Source: Cladocopium goreaui (lineage: Eukaryota > Sar > Dinophyceae > Suessiales > Symbiodiniaceae). From it: a DNA stretch of 64,000 nucleotides. The position numbers were made by a program, and so were the translations under genes. Positions 48,322 through 57,257 of this stretch are shown one piece after another. Position 1 is the first letter of the stretch, and every line of letters begins with the position of its first letter. The notes beneath the pieces were generated by a model. That model saw only the letters and a list, made by a program, of their open reading frames with translations, was not told the DNA's origin and made no database searches. The stretch spans positions 1-64,000 of the forward strand of contig CAMXCT020002664.1 of the NCBI GenBank assembly GCA_947184155.2. The letters are read 5' to 3'.

Positions 48322-50207
48322 GTAGCATGAGTGAGGGACAGCTACAGACAGTGCAGCAGCATATGCAAGATCGTTTTGTAACTATGCAACAGAGAAGAGG
48401 GGTTCCAGAAGTGTTTGGTGATGGTCTTGGTAGGGCAGCTGATTCGTCGTTTGTGACTCCGCAGCCATTTGATGTTTTGCCTGGTTTTGGTGTTCAACAA
48501 TCAAATCATGGAAATTCACAGCAATTGGATGTCTTCGCCAAAAGCGAAAAATGGTTGACACCGGCACCAACACCAGTAGGAACTTGGAAGACAAGAGAAG
48601 AAGAGGTGTTAGGTTGGGCTGGCTATTTGGATGAGTTGTCATCCTGGGCAGCTGGTGGAAGTTTAGAATTTTCTGTAGAAATCCAGCATAGTAGCCGTTG
48701 GCCCGGTCCCATCAGATGGAGTGCTCTCAGTGGAGCACAACAGGCAAGGTCTCGAAGGCTTATGTCCATCTTAAAAGCTGCGTTTCACGACAACCCCAGG
48801 TGTGTGGCGTTGGTGAACGCCTTCAGTGAGGGTGTGGCATTACATGGAGTAGGATCTAGTGACAGAGTGACAGTGGCAGTAAACCAACAAGCAAATGGGT
48901 TTGAACTGCTTAGGCAACTTACTCTTGAATTTTCTCTGAGGTCAAGATCCGAAGCGCTCTCACTAAGGACGCAGATTGCAGGGAAATCCTTTGTCCTGGC
49001 GGCGACACAGACATCGCCGAGTTCCTTGGTTAGTGATACTATCAGGAAAATTGACTATGAAGCGGCAAGGTTCTCAAGGTTGCTAGGAACTCTCCCTATG
49101 CAGGTGGACACCACAGGACTGAAGCTGGCAGATTCTGACATGCTAGTTGTTCTGCTGAAAAGCTTGCCTGAGACAGTGAAGAACTACGTTCTCCACCACA
49201 GCGGCGCAGACAATTACGAGTCTTACAGGAACGCTGCGATGCGGTGGGAAGAGCAACAGCGCCTGTTTAGCGATTTTGAAACAACAGGCCACAGCAAGAG
49301 ATTGAGTTCCCTGGAGGGGAGTGTAGAGCACCATTCTCTTGATGCCGAACTTGTAGATGCAGTGGAAGGCAGGTGCGGGAAGTGTGGCAGTCGGAAACAC
49401 ACTGCCCCAGGTTGTACCGCAGACATGAGCAAGATTCGGTGTTTTAGATGCGGTAAGATGGGACACATCAGCTTCAACTGCCCTGAGAGCAAGGAAGGTA
49501 AGGGTAGTGCAAGGACTGATGCTTGGAACCTTTCTCGTTCCAAAGGAAAAGGTGCTACCTTTAGGAGCAAAGGCAGTAGCAAAGGAAAGGGAAAGAAAGG
49601 CAAGTTGAATGAAGTTTCCGAGGATTGGACCGACTGGACTGCAGAGAGTTGGGACGATGATGACTATTGGTGGCATGACCAATGTCCGGAGAGCTGTGAT
49701 GGTCAATGGGGAGTTTCGCAGACATGGTGGGACGATGGTTCTGGATGGTATTGCGACGGGTATGGGTATACCTGGCAACAGGGACCAGTCCAAAGTGCGG
49801 AACCGAGTGCAAGCCACGACAATAGGTCTGATGTCCAAAAGACTGGCAGTGTCGGCAGCATGATCATTAATCCTTTGTTGTTTGACATGACATGTGAAAC
49901 CACTGGAGGTCTTAGGTTTGTGCATGAGCATGAGGTTGCTGACATGGAAACCGAGGATAGGCTTGTGGTTGATTGCAAAGACTTTGAAAGGAGTTGGCTG
50001 ACACGGGTTGTGTGCTGGCAAAGAGTTGCGACAGCTGTACTCGTGAGTCAAAAGAAAGTGAACTGGCTGACACGGGTTGTGTGCTGGCAGGGAGCTGCGA
50101 CAGCTGTACTCGTGAGTCAAAGGAAAGTGACCTGGCTGACATGGGTTGTGTGCTGGCAAGGAGTTGCGACAGCTGTACTCATGAGTCAGAAGAGAAAGAT
50201 GAGCTGA
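48315..50207 (+). CDS. Copia 1 Gag, main part with zinc knuckles
   Basis: 630-residue frame. The capsid-like region (residues about 75-350) contains SEKWLTPAPTPVGTWKTREE, WAGYLDELSSWAAGG, SARRLMSIL-type helix and ANGFELLRQLTLEFSLRSRS, well matched by copia 2. Two CCHC-like motifs follow: CGKCGSRKHTAPGC and CFRCGKMGHISFNC (about 49375-49483), the second a canonical zinc knuckle. A Lys/Gly/Ser basic stretch and a Trp/Asp-rich acidic segment come next. The C terminus reads through the tandem repeat (49992-50404) in a frame different from Pol and stops at 50207. Gag binds RNA and builds the particle. Confidence 0.88.
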   Translation: MLGSMSEGQLQTVQQHMQDRFVTMQQRRGVPEVFGDGLGRAADSSFVTPQPFDVLPGFGVQQSNHGNSQQLDVFAKSEKWLTPAPTPVGTWKTREEEVLGWAGYLDELSSWAAGGSLEFSVEIQHSSRWPGPIRWSALSGAQQARSRRLMSILKAAFHDNPRCVALVNAFSEGVALHGVGSSDRVTVAVNQQANGFELLRQLTLEFSLRSRSEALSLRTQIAGKSFVLAATQTSPSSLVSDTIRKIDYEAARFSRLLGTLPMQVDTTGLKLADSDMLVVLLKSLPETVKNYVLHHSGADNYESYRNAAMRWEEQQRLFSDFETTGHSKRLSSLEGSVEHHSLDAELVDAVEGRCGKCGSRKHTAPGCTADMSKIRCFRCGKMGHISFNCPESKEGKGSARTDAWNLSRSKGKGATFRSKGSSKGKGKKGKLNEVSEDWTDWTAESWDDDDYWWHDQCPESCDGQWGVSQTWWDDGSGWYCDGYGYTWQQGPVQSAEPSASHDNRSDVQKTGSVGSMIINPLLFDMTCETTGGLRFVHEHEVADMETEDRLVVDCKDFERSWLTRVVCWQRVATAVLVSQKKVNWLTRVVCWQGAATAVLVSQRKVTWLTWVVCWQGVATAVLMSQKRKMS

Positions 50208-50404
50208 CTGACACAGGTTGTGTGCTGGCAAAAGGTTGCGACAGCTGTACTTGTGAGTCAGAAGTAGTGAGAAGTGAACTGGCTGACATGGGTTGTGTGC
50301 TGGCAAGAGGTTGCGACAGCTGTACTCATGAGTCAGAGGAAGTTGAAGCGGCTGACATGGGTTGTGTGCTGGCAAGAGGTTGCGACAGCTGTACTCATGA
50401 GCCA
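49992..50404 (+). repeat. Tandem ~70-bp repeat coding Cys-rich units at the Gag-Pol junction
   Basis: Six units, about 63-75 bases each, with the core GGTTGTGTGCTGGCAAG and GCGACAGCTGTACT. In the Pol frame each unit reads ADTGCVLAxSCDSCTxES. In the Gag frame the first three read WLTRVVCWQxVATAVLVSQ. Codon-periodic length differences keep the Pol frame open throughout. Confidence 0.9.
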
Positions 50405-52087
50405 TGGTTTTGTGGTTTGAAGTGTGGAGATGAAGTTGGACTTGGTGACAGTTCCAACTTAGAAACACGTTTTGTTAATGACCCCAGCCGAGACTTGTGT
50501 GCCACTGTACCGATGAAAGTCGTTTTGGTGCGTGCACATGATTGGTTTGATGACCACAGTGAGGTTTCGGTTGAACAGCAGATTGAACCTTACTTGAAGT
50601 TTTTGCGACCTTTGCTTTCACAGGTCGCTGACAACACCGATGCTTCTTGGTGGCTTCTTGACTCTGGTGCATCCACAAGTGTTTTGGCTGAATCGAACTT
50701 GTCAGCCTTCAGGTCAGTGCTGCAGGACAGTGAGGGGTTAGGTAGCTACAAAGCTGCCAATGGATCCTCAGTCAACATGTCAGGCACTGCTGAGATTGGA
50801 GTACAGATGCACATGTCAGGCACATCAGGTGATGATTGGTGTTGGAAGAAAGCACGTTTGAATGTTTTGGTGGGTTCCATCCGGCACAACATTTTGTCAA
50901 TTACTTCATTGGCAGATTCGGGATGGAGATTCACACAAGGTCCAAAAGGTTTTGATTTGTTCCATGAAAAGCTTGGAATGCATTGTCTTGATGTTGCTTA
51001 TTTTGCCAATTGTCCTTGGGTTCGTTTGTATCCCGATGTTGGTAGTAGTAGTGCATACAGGTCTGACTTGACTGTGAGTAACACTCATGACTTTTCTGTC
51101 GCAGCTGTGTCTGGAGGAGACGACAGTGAACTGGCACGTCACCGGAGACAGGGACATATTCCATTCAATCCGAACTGCTTGGAATGTGCCAAAGGTCGTT
51201 CCGTCTTTCAGCACAGAAGAGACAAAGGTGACAGGAAAGAGGTTTCTATTCAGGCCGATTTTGCATTTCTCAAGACATCAGGCGAGATCGCCACAGACGA
51301 ACTCCCAGGTTCGGTGAAGATCCTTGTGTTAACCGAGATGATGTCGAGGTGCATTGGCTATGTGGTGGTTGGAGAAGATGTCGAAGCAGCCAGGAGACAG
51401 ATTGTTGTATGGCTTCAACATTTTGGGTTGACTTCGAAGGCAGTCTCCATTGACGTCCACACCGATAGCGAGAGGGCAGTGGGAGAGATCATTGGATCCT
51501 CCACTGGCCGATATACGTTCGCTATTCGGAGAGCCGCGCCACAACAACATCGATCAATTGGGTCGGCTGAGCGAGCAGTTAGGGAATTAAAGGAATCCTT
51601 TTCTGTACTAAGGGCTGATCTGAATGCACAAGGGTTGGATGTCACGTTTTCACATGAGAATTTGGTTGACGTTTTGACGTATTTGGCTTTGTGCAACAAC
51701 CATTTTTCAACATCACGAGGTTCAGACAGAAGTCCATTGGAAATGGTTTCAGGAAGGAAGTTATCCAAACCAGTTTCGACTTTGTTTGGTGCTCAGGTTT
51801 TGGCAGAAATTCCTGATTCAATTCGGCAGCATTCACCACTTTCAACAAGGAATGTTGAGTGTACTTTCATTCACATGGGATTGGAACGAGGTCCAGTTGT
51901 GCAGGGTCTCATTCGTGTGGATGGCAAAGCTGAGTTGATGCGTTTTGTAGCTAGGAACATCAGGGCTATTTCACCTTTGAGATGGGATTTGAATTCGGGA
52001 CAGGGAGTTTTGACGCAGTTTGACACTGGGACTGTAGGTAGTAGACCCCAAATTGTGAATGACAGTGGACTGCACCAGCTGATATGA
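49994..52087 (+). CDS. Copia 1 Pol: protease and integrase
   Basis: 697-residue frame overlapping Gag by 214 bases in the -1 frame. After the Cys-rich repeats comes the aspartic protease, WWLLDSGASTSVLAES (Asp-Ser-Gly-Ala, about 50650-50697). The integrase zinc-binding region is HRRQGHIPFNPNCLECAKG (HHCC-type). The catalytic core has QADFAFLKTSGE (first Asp), DVHTDSERAVGEI (second Asp) and SIGSAERAVRELKES (Glu), the DDE triad. Protease cuts the polyprotein; integrase inserts the cDNA. The stop (52085-52087) overlaps the ATG of the next frame as ATGA. In copia 2 the equivalent region is one continuous frame. Confidence 0.93.
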   Translation: MADTGCVLAKSCDSCTRESKESELADTGCVLAGSCDSCTRESKESDLADMGCVLARSCDSCTHESEEKDELTDTGCVLAKGCDSCTCESEVVRSELADMGCVLARGCDSCTHESEEVEAADMGCVLARGCDSCTHEPWFCGLKCGDEVGLGDSSNLETRFVNDPSRDLCATVPMKVVLVRAHDWFDDHSEVSVEQQIEPYLKFLRPLLSQVADNTDASWWLLDSGASTSVLAESNLSAFRSVLQDSEGLGSYKAANGSSVNMSGTAEIGVQMHMSGTSGDDWCWKKARLNVLVGSIRHNILSITSLADSGWRFTQGPKGFDLFHEKLGMHCLDVAYFANCPWVRLYPDVGSSSAYRSDLTVSNTHDFSVAAVSGGDDSELARHRRQGHIPFNPNCLECAKGRSVFQHRRDKGDRKEVSIQADFAFLKTSGEIATDELPGSVKILVLTEMMSRCIGYVVVGEDVEAARRQIVVWLQHFGLTSKAVSIDVHTDSERAVGEIIGSSTGRYTFAIRRAAPQQHRSIGSAERAVRELKESFSVLRADLNAQGLDVTFSHENLVDVLTYLALCNNHFSTSRGSDRSPLEMVSGRKLSKPVSTLFGAQVLAEIPDSIRQHSPLSTRNVECTFIHMGLERGPVVQGLIRVDGKAELMRFVARNIRAISPLRWDLNSGQGVLTQFDTGTVGSRPQIVNDSGLHQLI

Positions 52088-55000
52088 GTCAGCTACCTCC
52101 TGAAGAGTTGCGAAAGTTGAAAGGTCAGAGTTTGCCGGCACCTTCACAGCCCAAACTTGTCTTGCCAGAGTCCAGCAGTGTGAAGAAGAAATCTGGTGAG
52201 TTGCGTTTGGCGCCAGCAGTGCCATTGGCAAGATCGAACGTTGTCGTGACTCCACAGGAAGTTCCAGCAGAGCCGTCTCGAGTTTCTGTCACTCCATCTC
52301 CTACGTCACCAGCAGATACTGCAGATGTAGCTATTGGTAGTCCTGAGAGTTCTGAAAGAACTTCACCTGACGTATCACGTTTTGAACCGACTCGTCGATG
52401 TCCAGCATGTGAGAGTGGCATGGAAGCACCTGGTATTAGACACAACAAGGAATGTAGAAAGCGTTTTGCTGAGTTTGAGGAACAACGGAGAAAGGAAAGA
52501 CGTGTTGAACCTGCACTCTCTCAGGAGAGCCCTGTTGTCGTACCCCAGGTTCAGGTGCCAGTAGAAGAGGTCGATGATGAAGAATTGGTATCAGCACGTG
52601 AGTCCGCTCGGCGACAGCCGGAAACACAGGTTGAGCACACTAGAAGGTTTAAAAGGAAAGCTGAGACCGACCGAGAACAGTTGGAAAGAGAGATCCGTGA
52701 AGATTCGGAAGAATTGCTTCAAACAAACATGGATTTTGATTGGTTTTGGGTTGGTAGTGGTGAGCCTGTGTTGGTTGCGAGTTTGGGTACACTTGAAGGT
52801 CCAGCGTCTTTTGCTCCGGCAACATCTCCAGAAATGTTTTCTGGTTCTCTTGATTCTGTTTGTTTCAATCGAGGCAATGAGCATGATTTTGTGAAGATGC
52901 GTCTTGGAGGTCAAGATGTCTTGGTTTGGAAACCTGACAGTATCATAGATGATCAGAGTTTGCAAGAGCTTGATTTGGAACAAGGTTTCAAAGGTATGCA
53001 AGAGGAGGTTAGGAACTTGGAACACTGCAAGACTGGCCGCATCATCACCCAGTCAGAACTGGACGACATGAAGAAGGCTGTTCCGAACCTTCGTTTGATC
53101 CAGTCAAGGTGGGTTGCAGCTTACAAAAGCAGTGATAGGGTTCGAACCAGGATTGTTGCGAAAGATTTCAATCGTGGCTCCTCAGCTAGATCCTTAGGAT
53201 TTAGCAGTCCGACTCCTTCAATCGAGAGTGTCCATTTGGTACTTGCGATGGCAGCGACACGGAAGATGCTTTTGCGTGCATTGGACGTGAGTCATGCCTT
53301 CATGCATAGTCCATTGGGAACTGGTGTACATGTTGTCTTGAAGATGCCGTTGTCGATTAGCTTTCCATCAGGTGAAGCGACCTACTATCTGCTTGAAAAG
53401 GCATTGAATGGGTTACGTGATGCTTCACTGGCATGGTTGCAGCTTTTGACATTTACGGTTGAACATGTAGGGCTTTGGTCGGATTCGTTGGAACCATGTG
53501 TGTATGGTGGACAGATTGTGAAAGATGGTCATGAAATTGGATTTTGCTTGTGTGTGGTGTATGTTGATGACATCTTGTTGTTGTCGACCACTAAGGAAGC
53601 CGAAGAACATGTGGTTGCAACTTTGTCGTCTGTAGTGCCTGTGAAGACAACTGGAGAGATCGGAGAAGAGGGAGGATCCCTGACCTTCATTGGTCGTGTC
53701 ATCAAAAGAGAAAGAGATTCCTCTGAGATCACTCTGGGTGTCGATCCACATTATCTTGACTCTACGTTTCTGGATTACGGTGTTACCCGTGGGTCTGAGA
53801 ATGTGCCTGACATTTCGGGACATCTTGAGAAGACACTCACGGATAGCAACTTTCAGAAACCTTTGTCAGATGAAGCATACTCACGCTTCAGAAAGGCGTT
53901 GGGAAAATTGCTTTGGTTGTCACAGGTGCGTCATGACTTGAAGACATGGATGTCTGTTCTTGGGACGCAGCAAGCAAAACCGATGCACGGAACTGAACAA
54001 GCATTGAAAGCGGTTTTGAGATTCTTGTATGTTGACATGCATGCATGCTTGTGTTTACCGAGCAGAGATGAGACCATCATGAGTCAGGTTGATGATACTC
54101 AACTGAGATCAGTCCATCTTCACTCTTTCAGCGACGCTTCACATGCGCCGTATCGTTTCAACAACCGCAAAGGTGTTAGCGGTGGAGCTGTTTTCTTTGA
54201 GAGGTCTTTGGTAAGGTCTCTGAGCCGACAACAGCAAGCTTTGAGCTTGAGTTCATGTGAGGCAGAACTCTACGGTTTGCAATCAGTGTGTCAAGAAAGT
54301 GTTGCGTTTGGAAGACTGGTTCACCGTCTTCTTTTTGCACTTCATGAGATCGATGAGCCAGAAGAAGTTGTGATTTGGTTGGAGAGCGATTCAAGCTCCG
54401 CATTGCAACTTGTGAGATCCATGGACGTGCCACGACGCTCACGACACATTGAAATAAGATTGCATTGGTTACGAGAGCAAATGAGAGAGGGTTTGTTGAA
54501 ATTGAGACACAGAAGTGGTGTTGAAAATCCAGCAGATCTTTTCACTAAATGCTTGAGTGCTAAAGCTTTCTACAAACACCGCTATGCTCTTGGGATTGTG
54601 GTTCCAGATGGTTTGACAGCTGAGTTAGCAGAACTTCGTGAGCTGAGTGTGTTGCAGCAAGTGTTGACTCAGGGTTCTTCAATTGCGATTGTGGAACTGT
54701 GTTGTTCGGAACATTCGAACTTGAGAAAGGTCTGTGAAGTTTCGAAGGTCCCATACATTGGTGTAGTTGCTAAGGTGCAGAGTTCTGGAACGTTGAGTCG
54801 TGTAGCTGTTTGCATTCGACAGTGGAAGAATTCGTCATGTCCACCTTGGGTGCATATTCATGCATCGACTCCTTGTGGAAGTGGAAGTCCGCTTCGCAAT
54901 TTCAATCCGGACTCAGTCACTGAAAAGGACCAGGAATGGGATGAGATCATCAACGCGATTGGTGGTTACTTCAAACATGCAGACTCATGTTCGTTTGAGC

Positions 55001-55317
55001 TTCCAGAACGAAATACCATTTGGTCCCGACCTGAGACAGTGAATCTTTTGCAGAGTTTTGACATGAGACATGAGGCTTTGGTGAGGTTGTGCAAGACTGG
55101 ATGTCAGAGCAAGGATGGTATTCCGATTGGAAAGACATTGAAGTTTGTTTCCAATTCAGCTTGGTTTGCACTAAATCTTCACTCCAAACTTTCAACATGC
55201 ACATGTCAGACTCATGCAGAACTTTATCAAATCAACTATACTGAAACAGCGTTTTACAACCGAAAGTTGGCAAGATACATTTTGATTGCCGTCAAACATG
55301 CTTCGAAGAAGAGTTGA
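52084..55317 (+). CDS. Copia 1 Pol: RT, RNase H and methyltransferase-like tail
   Basis: 1077 residues. The first ~330 are a linker with acidic and basic stretches and a CPACESGMEAPGIRHNKEC Cys/His motif. RT: RWVAAYKSSDRVRTRIVAKD, RALDVSHAFMHSPLG (motif A), EKALNGLRDASLAW and VVYVDDILLLS (motif C, about 53557-53580). RNase H: SFSDASHAPYRFNNRKGVSG, LSLSSCEAELYGLQ, LESDSSSALQLVRS, ENPADLFTKCLS. The tail (54679-55317) is methyltransferase-like: IAIVELCCSEHSNLRKVCE (SAM-loop type), HIHASTPCGSGSPLRNFNP (Pro-Cys loop), FELPERNTIWSRPETV, and GCQSKDGIPIGKTLKFVSN. I assign the tail from motif resemblance; activity is unproven. Confidence 0.9.
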   Translation: MSQLPPEELRKLKGQSLPAPSQPKLVLPESSSVKKKSGELRLAPAVPLARSNVVVTPQEVPAEPSRVSVTPSPTSPADTADVAIGSPESSERTSPDVSRFEPTRRCPACESGMEAPGIRHNKECRKRFAEFEEQRRKERRVEPALSQESPVVVPQVQVPVEEVDDEELVSARESARRQPETQVEHTRRFKRKAETDREQLEREIREDSEELLQTNMDFDWFWVGSGEPVLVASLGTLEGPASFAPATSPEMFSGSLDSVCFNRGNEHDFVKMRLGGQDVLVWKPDSIIDDQSLQELDLEQGFKGMQEEVRNLEHCKTGRIITQSELDDMKKAVPNLRLIQSRWVAAYKSSDRVRTRIVAKDFNRGSSARSLGFSSPTPSIESVHLVLAMAATRKMLLRALDVSHAFMHSPLGTGVHVVLKMPLSISFPSGEATYYLLEKALNGLRDASLAWLQLLTFTVEHVGLWSDSLEPCVYGGQIVKDGHEIGFCLCVVYVDDILLLSTTKEAEEHVVATLSSVVPVKTTGEIGEEGGSLTFIGRVIKRERDSSEITLGVDPHYLDSTFLDYGVTRGSENVPDISGHLEKTLTDSNFQKPLSDEAYSRFRKALGKLLWLSQVRHDLKTWMSVLGTQQAKPMHGTEQALKAVLRFLYVDMHACLCLPSRDETIMSQVDDTQLRSVHLHSFSDASHAPYRFNNRKGVSGGAVFFERSLVRSLSRQQQALSLSSCEAELYGLQSVCQESVAFGRLVHRLLFALHEIDEPEEVVIWLESDSSSALQLVRSMDVPRRSRHIEIRLHWLREQMREGLLKLRHRSGVENPADLFTKCLSAKAFYKHRYALGIVVPDGLTAELAELRELSVLQQVLTQGSSIAIVELCCSEHSNLRKVCEVSKVPYIGVVAKVQSSGTLSRVAVCIRQWKNSSCPPWVHIHASTPCGSGSPLRNFNPDSVTEKDQEWDEIINAIGGYFKHADSCSFELPERNTIWSRPETVNLLQSFDMRHEALVRLCKTGCQSKDGIPIGKTLKFVSNSAWFALNLHSKLSTCTCQTHAELYQINYTETAFYNRKLARYILIAVKHASKKS

Positions 55318-55654
55318 GTTTGCGTTTAAAAGGGGGACCCTGTGACAGAGAGAGAGACAGAAGTTGGATCCACGTTTCATTTCGTTTCATTTCTGTTTGC
55401 ACGTTGTTTTCAAACAAACGTTGCCAAAGACAAACAGGAGTTTTCACCATGTTTCATTCTGTGCAGAGTTTTGTTGCGCGATGCTGTAAGATGCAGTGTG
55501 TGTGCGCAGTGCAGAACAATCGGAAAGGTTACTGATCCTATCACGACTGTGATGGCGGTTCGACACTTCGTTTCACGTTCTAGGTTAATTGCTCCTAAGA
55601 GTTTAGCCACGGTCTAGTGCTTTTTCACTATCGGACGCGGTTTGGTTTGTAGCC

Positions 55655-56236
55655 ATGGCCAAGTCTGGATGGACGGATGAAGATGAGAAGGCTTTGCTTG
55701 CTCTTCTTCAGAAGAAGTGGAACAGTGGGAATTCAGGGTCAGGCTATGCAGCCGGATCTAGTATTTCGACTCCTCTGGAGAGTCAAGGAGCAATGACAGA
55801 TGGAAGCAAGCGACTTCGTGAGACTCTGGATGATAATGAATTCGATTTGATTTCTTCGGCAGCTGAACCTTTGAATGCACAGTTGCCTGTGGTGCCTATC
55901 CCAATCTTTCCTGGGATTGCCGACAAGGTCCTTGATCAGCTTACTGCTGATTTGGTGCCTGAAGGAATGAGTTTTCGAGATTGGAGCAGAACGAAGTTTG
56001 CGTTTGGGAAGTGTGCCAACGAAGGCAAGACATACCGAGAGGTATATGTCGATGAAGAGATGGCAGGATATTGCAAATGGAGTATGAGTCACCTGGGAAA
56101 CAAGAATACAAGTCCAATTGCAAAGGATTGGTATTCTTTTCTCTGCGCATGCAAGGTTGTGGAGGACTCTGGAAAGGTTGGAAAGCCAAAGGGTTGCTTC
56201 ACTGGAACTTCAGTGCAGAGGCAATTGGGTGATTGA
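55655..56236 (+). CDS. Copia 1 extra ORF between pol and 3' LTR
   Basis: 193 residues, ATG at 55655 in ATGGCC context. The first part (TDEDEKALLALLQKKWNSG) looks like a short helical/SANT-like start. The C-terminal part (RTKFAFGKCANEGKTYREVY, then YCKWSMSHLG) resembles the small FGKYKGKTxxEVxxxDxxYCxW module found at the end of exonuclease X-like proteins; this is a pattern-level guess. It occupies the position where some LTR elements carry env-like or accessory genes. No transmembrane segment is present. Intact frame. Confidence 0.65.
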   Translation: MAKSGWTDEDEKALLALLQKKWNSGNSGSGYAAGSSISTPLESQGAMTDGSKRLRETLDDNEFDLISSAAEPLNAQLPVVPIPIFPGIADKVLDQLTADLVPEGMSFRDWSRTKFAFGKCANEGKTYREVYVDEEMAGYCKWSMSHLGNKNTSPIAKDWYSFLCACKVVEDSGKVGKPKGCFTGTSVQRQLGD

Positions 56237-56399
56237 GAGTGTCTTCATTGGTGCAAAGGCGAGGAAAGACTATGAGCTGGTTGTTCATTGGATGGTGAAC
56301 AACGGGACAATTCGTACTATATGTATTGACCTGTTAAGCTTGAGCGATACGTGCAGAAGTCTGGATGGGTTACAGCTATACATGGAATGGAGTTCATCT

Positions 56400-56409
56400 C
56401 AAAAGGGGG
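56400..56409 (+). other. Copia-1 polypurine tract
   Basis: CAAAAGGGGG lies immediately upstream of the 3' LTR terminus TGTGAAAA; this is the expected position for priming of plus-strand DNA synthesis. Confidence 0.82.
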
Positions 56410-57257
56410 TGTGAAAATTTCCGACATCTGTGGTGAGATGAATCCATTGGTCTTTTCTGCATTGGAAGAAGTGAATTTGGTTTTCATCTTGATGATGAGC
56501 TCAACCGTGATGGTTGACATCGTATTTGCACGTTCATGTTTTGCACGTTTTATTGGAGATGACGAAACCCAACAACGATATACTTTTCGTCTACTTTGAG
56601 TACTTTGATTGCACGGAGAACATCGTGAGGATTTGAATTTGTATAGTGACATGGAAAATCAAACCATTTTCCATATGTTTTGCTTTAGTTTTGCCGGCAG
56701 AATGATTGTAGAATCATCGCAGAAGTGCACGAAGGAATCGTGAGAAGATCGTAGAATTCATTTTTGTGACTTCGGAAGAAGGAACTTTGTTTGACATTGA
56801 TTGGAGAAGAGTAGTGTGTTTTGTCTCTCAATGATGATAGCGAGAGCAACGTTCTGAAAGGCATTCAGAACTGGAGTTGCTAACAGATCTGAGGGAGACA
56901 TCATGAATCATGTTTTGGTGCTTGAAATGTTTCAACGTTTTTCAAACACTCAAACTTATTTAAACAAACAAACCATGTCTTGATGTAAAGACTTTTTGTG
57001 AGGACATGTGTTTTTGATCGCTTTTGTGAAAGTTAGCAGAAAGATGCTGACTGGCGACTCCGCATCATTTTTGTGTCAAGGCGTGACACACCAACAAGAA
57101 CCATAGCGACATGAGCAGACATTTCTGTGCTTGTGTGTTTGGTAAAAGTGGCTGAGCTCTGGGAGTGGTTGACTTGGTAGCGTGGACGGTTCTAGTGAGT
57201 TAAGGACGACGTCCTGGACGCTGACCCAAGGGTTTCGAAGGTTGTGTACCTTCTACA
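56410..57257 (+). mobile_element. 3' LTR of copia 1 (848 bp)
   Basis: Starts TGTGAAAATTT after the PPT and ends ...GTACCTTCTACA, TG...CA ends as usual. The right end coincides with the point where the 5' copy meets the PBS and where downstream sequence diverges. The 5' end coincides with the terminus of the old solo LTR at 10092. It contains an internal AT-rich ATTTAAACAAACAAA stretch. The promoter and polyadenylation sites should lie here but are not individually identified. Confidence 0.93.

Larger units (their letters stand above)
46748..57257 (+). mobile_element. Copia retrotransposon 1, nearly complete
   Basis: Order: mosaic 5' LTR, PBS, gag, protease, integrase, RT, RNase H, methyltransferase-like tail, extra ORF, PPT, 3' LTR. 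Integrase precedes RT, which defines Ty1/copia order. The two LTRs are almost identical where both exist, so insertion looks recent. The U3 part of the 5' LTR is missing or split, so no target duplication can be read. Several frame changes separate gag and pol blocks. Confidence 0.93.

Noticed and set aside
49143-50468. Minus-strand 441-aa ORF with HEYSCRNLLPAHNPCQP repeats
   Set aside because: It is the reverse-strand reading of the copia 1 Gag-Pol repeat.
47728-55317. Programmed -1 frameshifting at each copia 1 frame junction
   Set aside because: Copia 2 has gag-pol in one frame downstream of its own breaks, one copia 1 break is explained by a 16-bp duplication, and no clear slippery heptamer with structure was seen. 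I keep only the repeat overlap as worth checking.
55644-55662. GTAGCCATGGCCAAG before the copia 1 accessory ORF, resembling the spliced leader
   Set aside because: Needs gaps and several mismatches; more simply a start-codon context.
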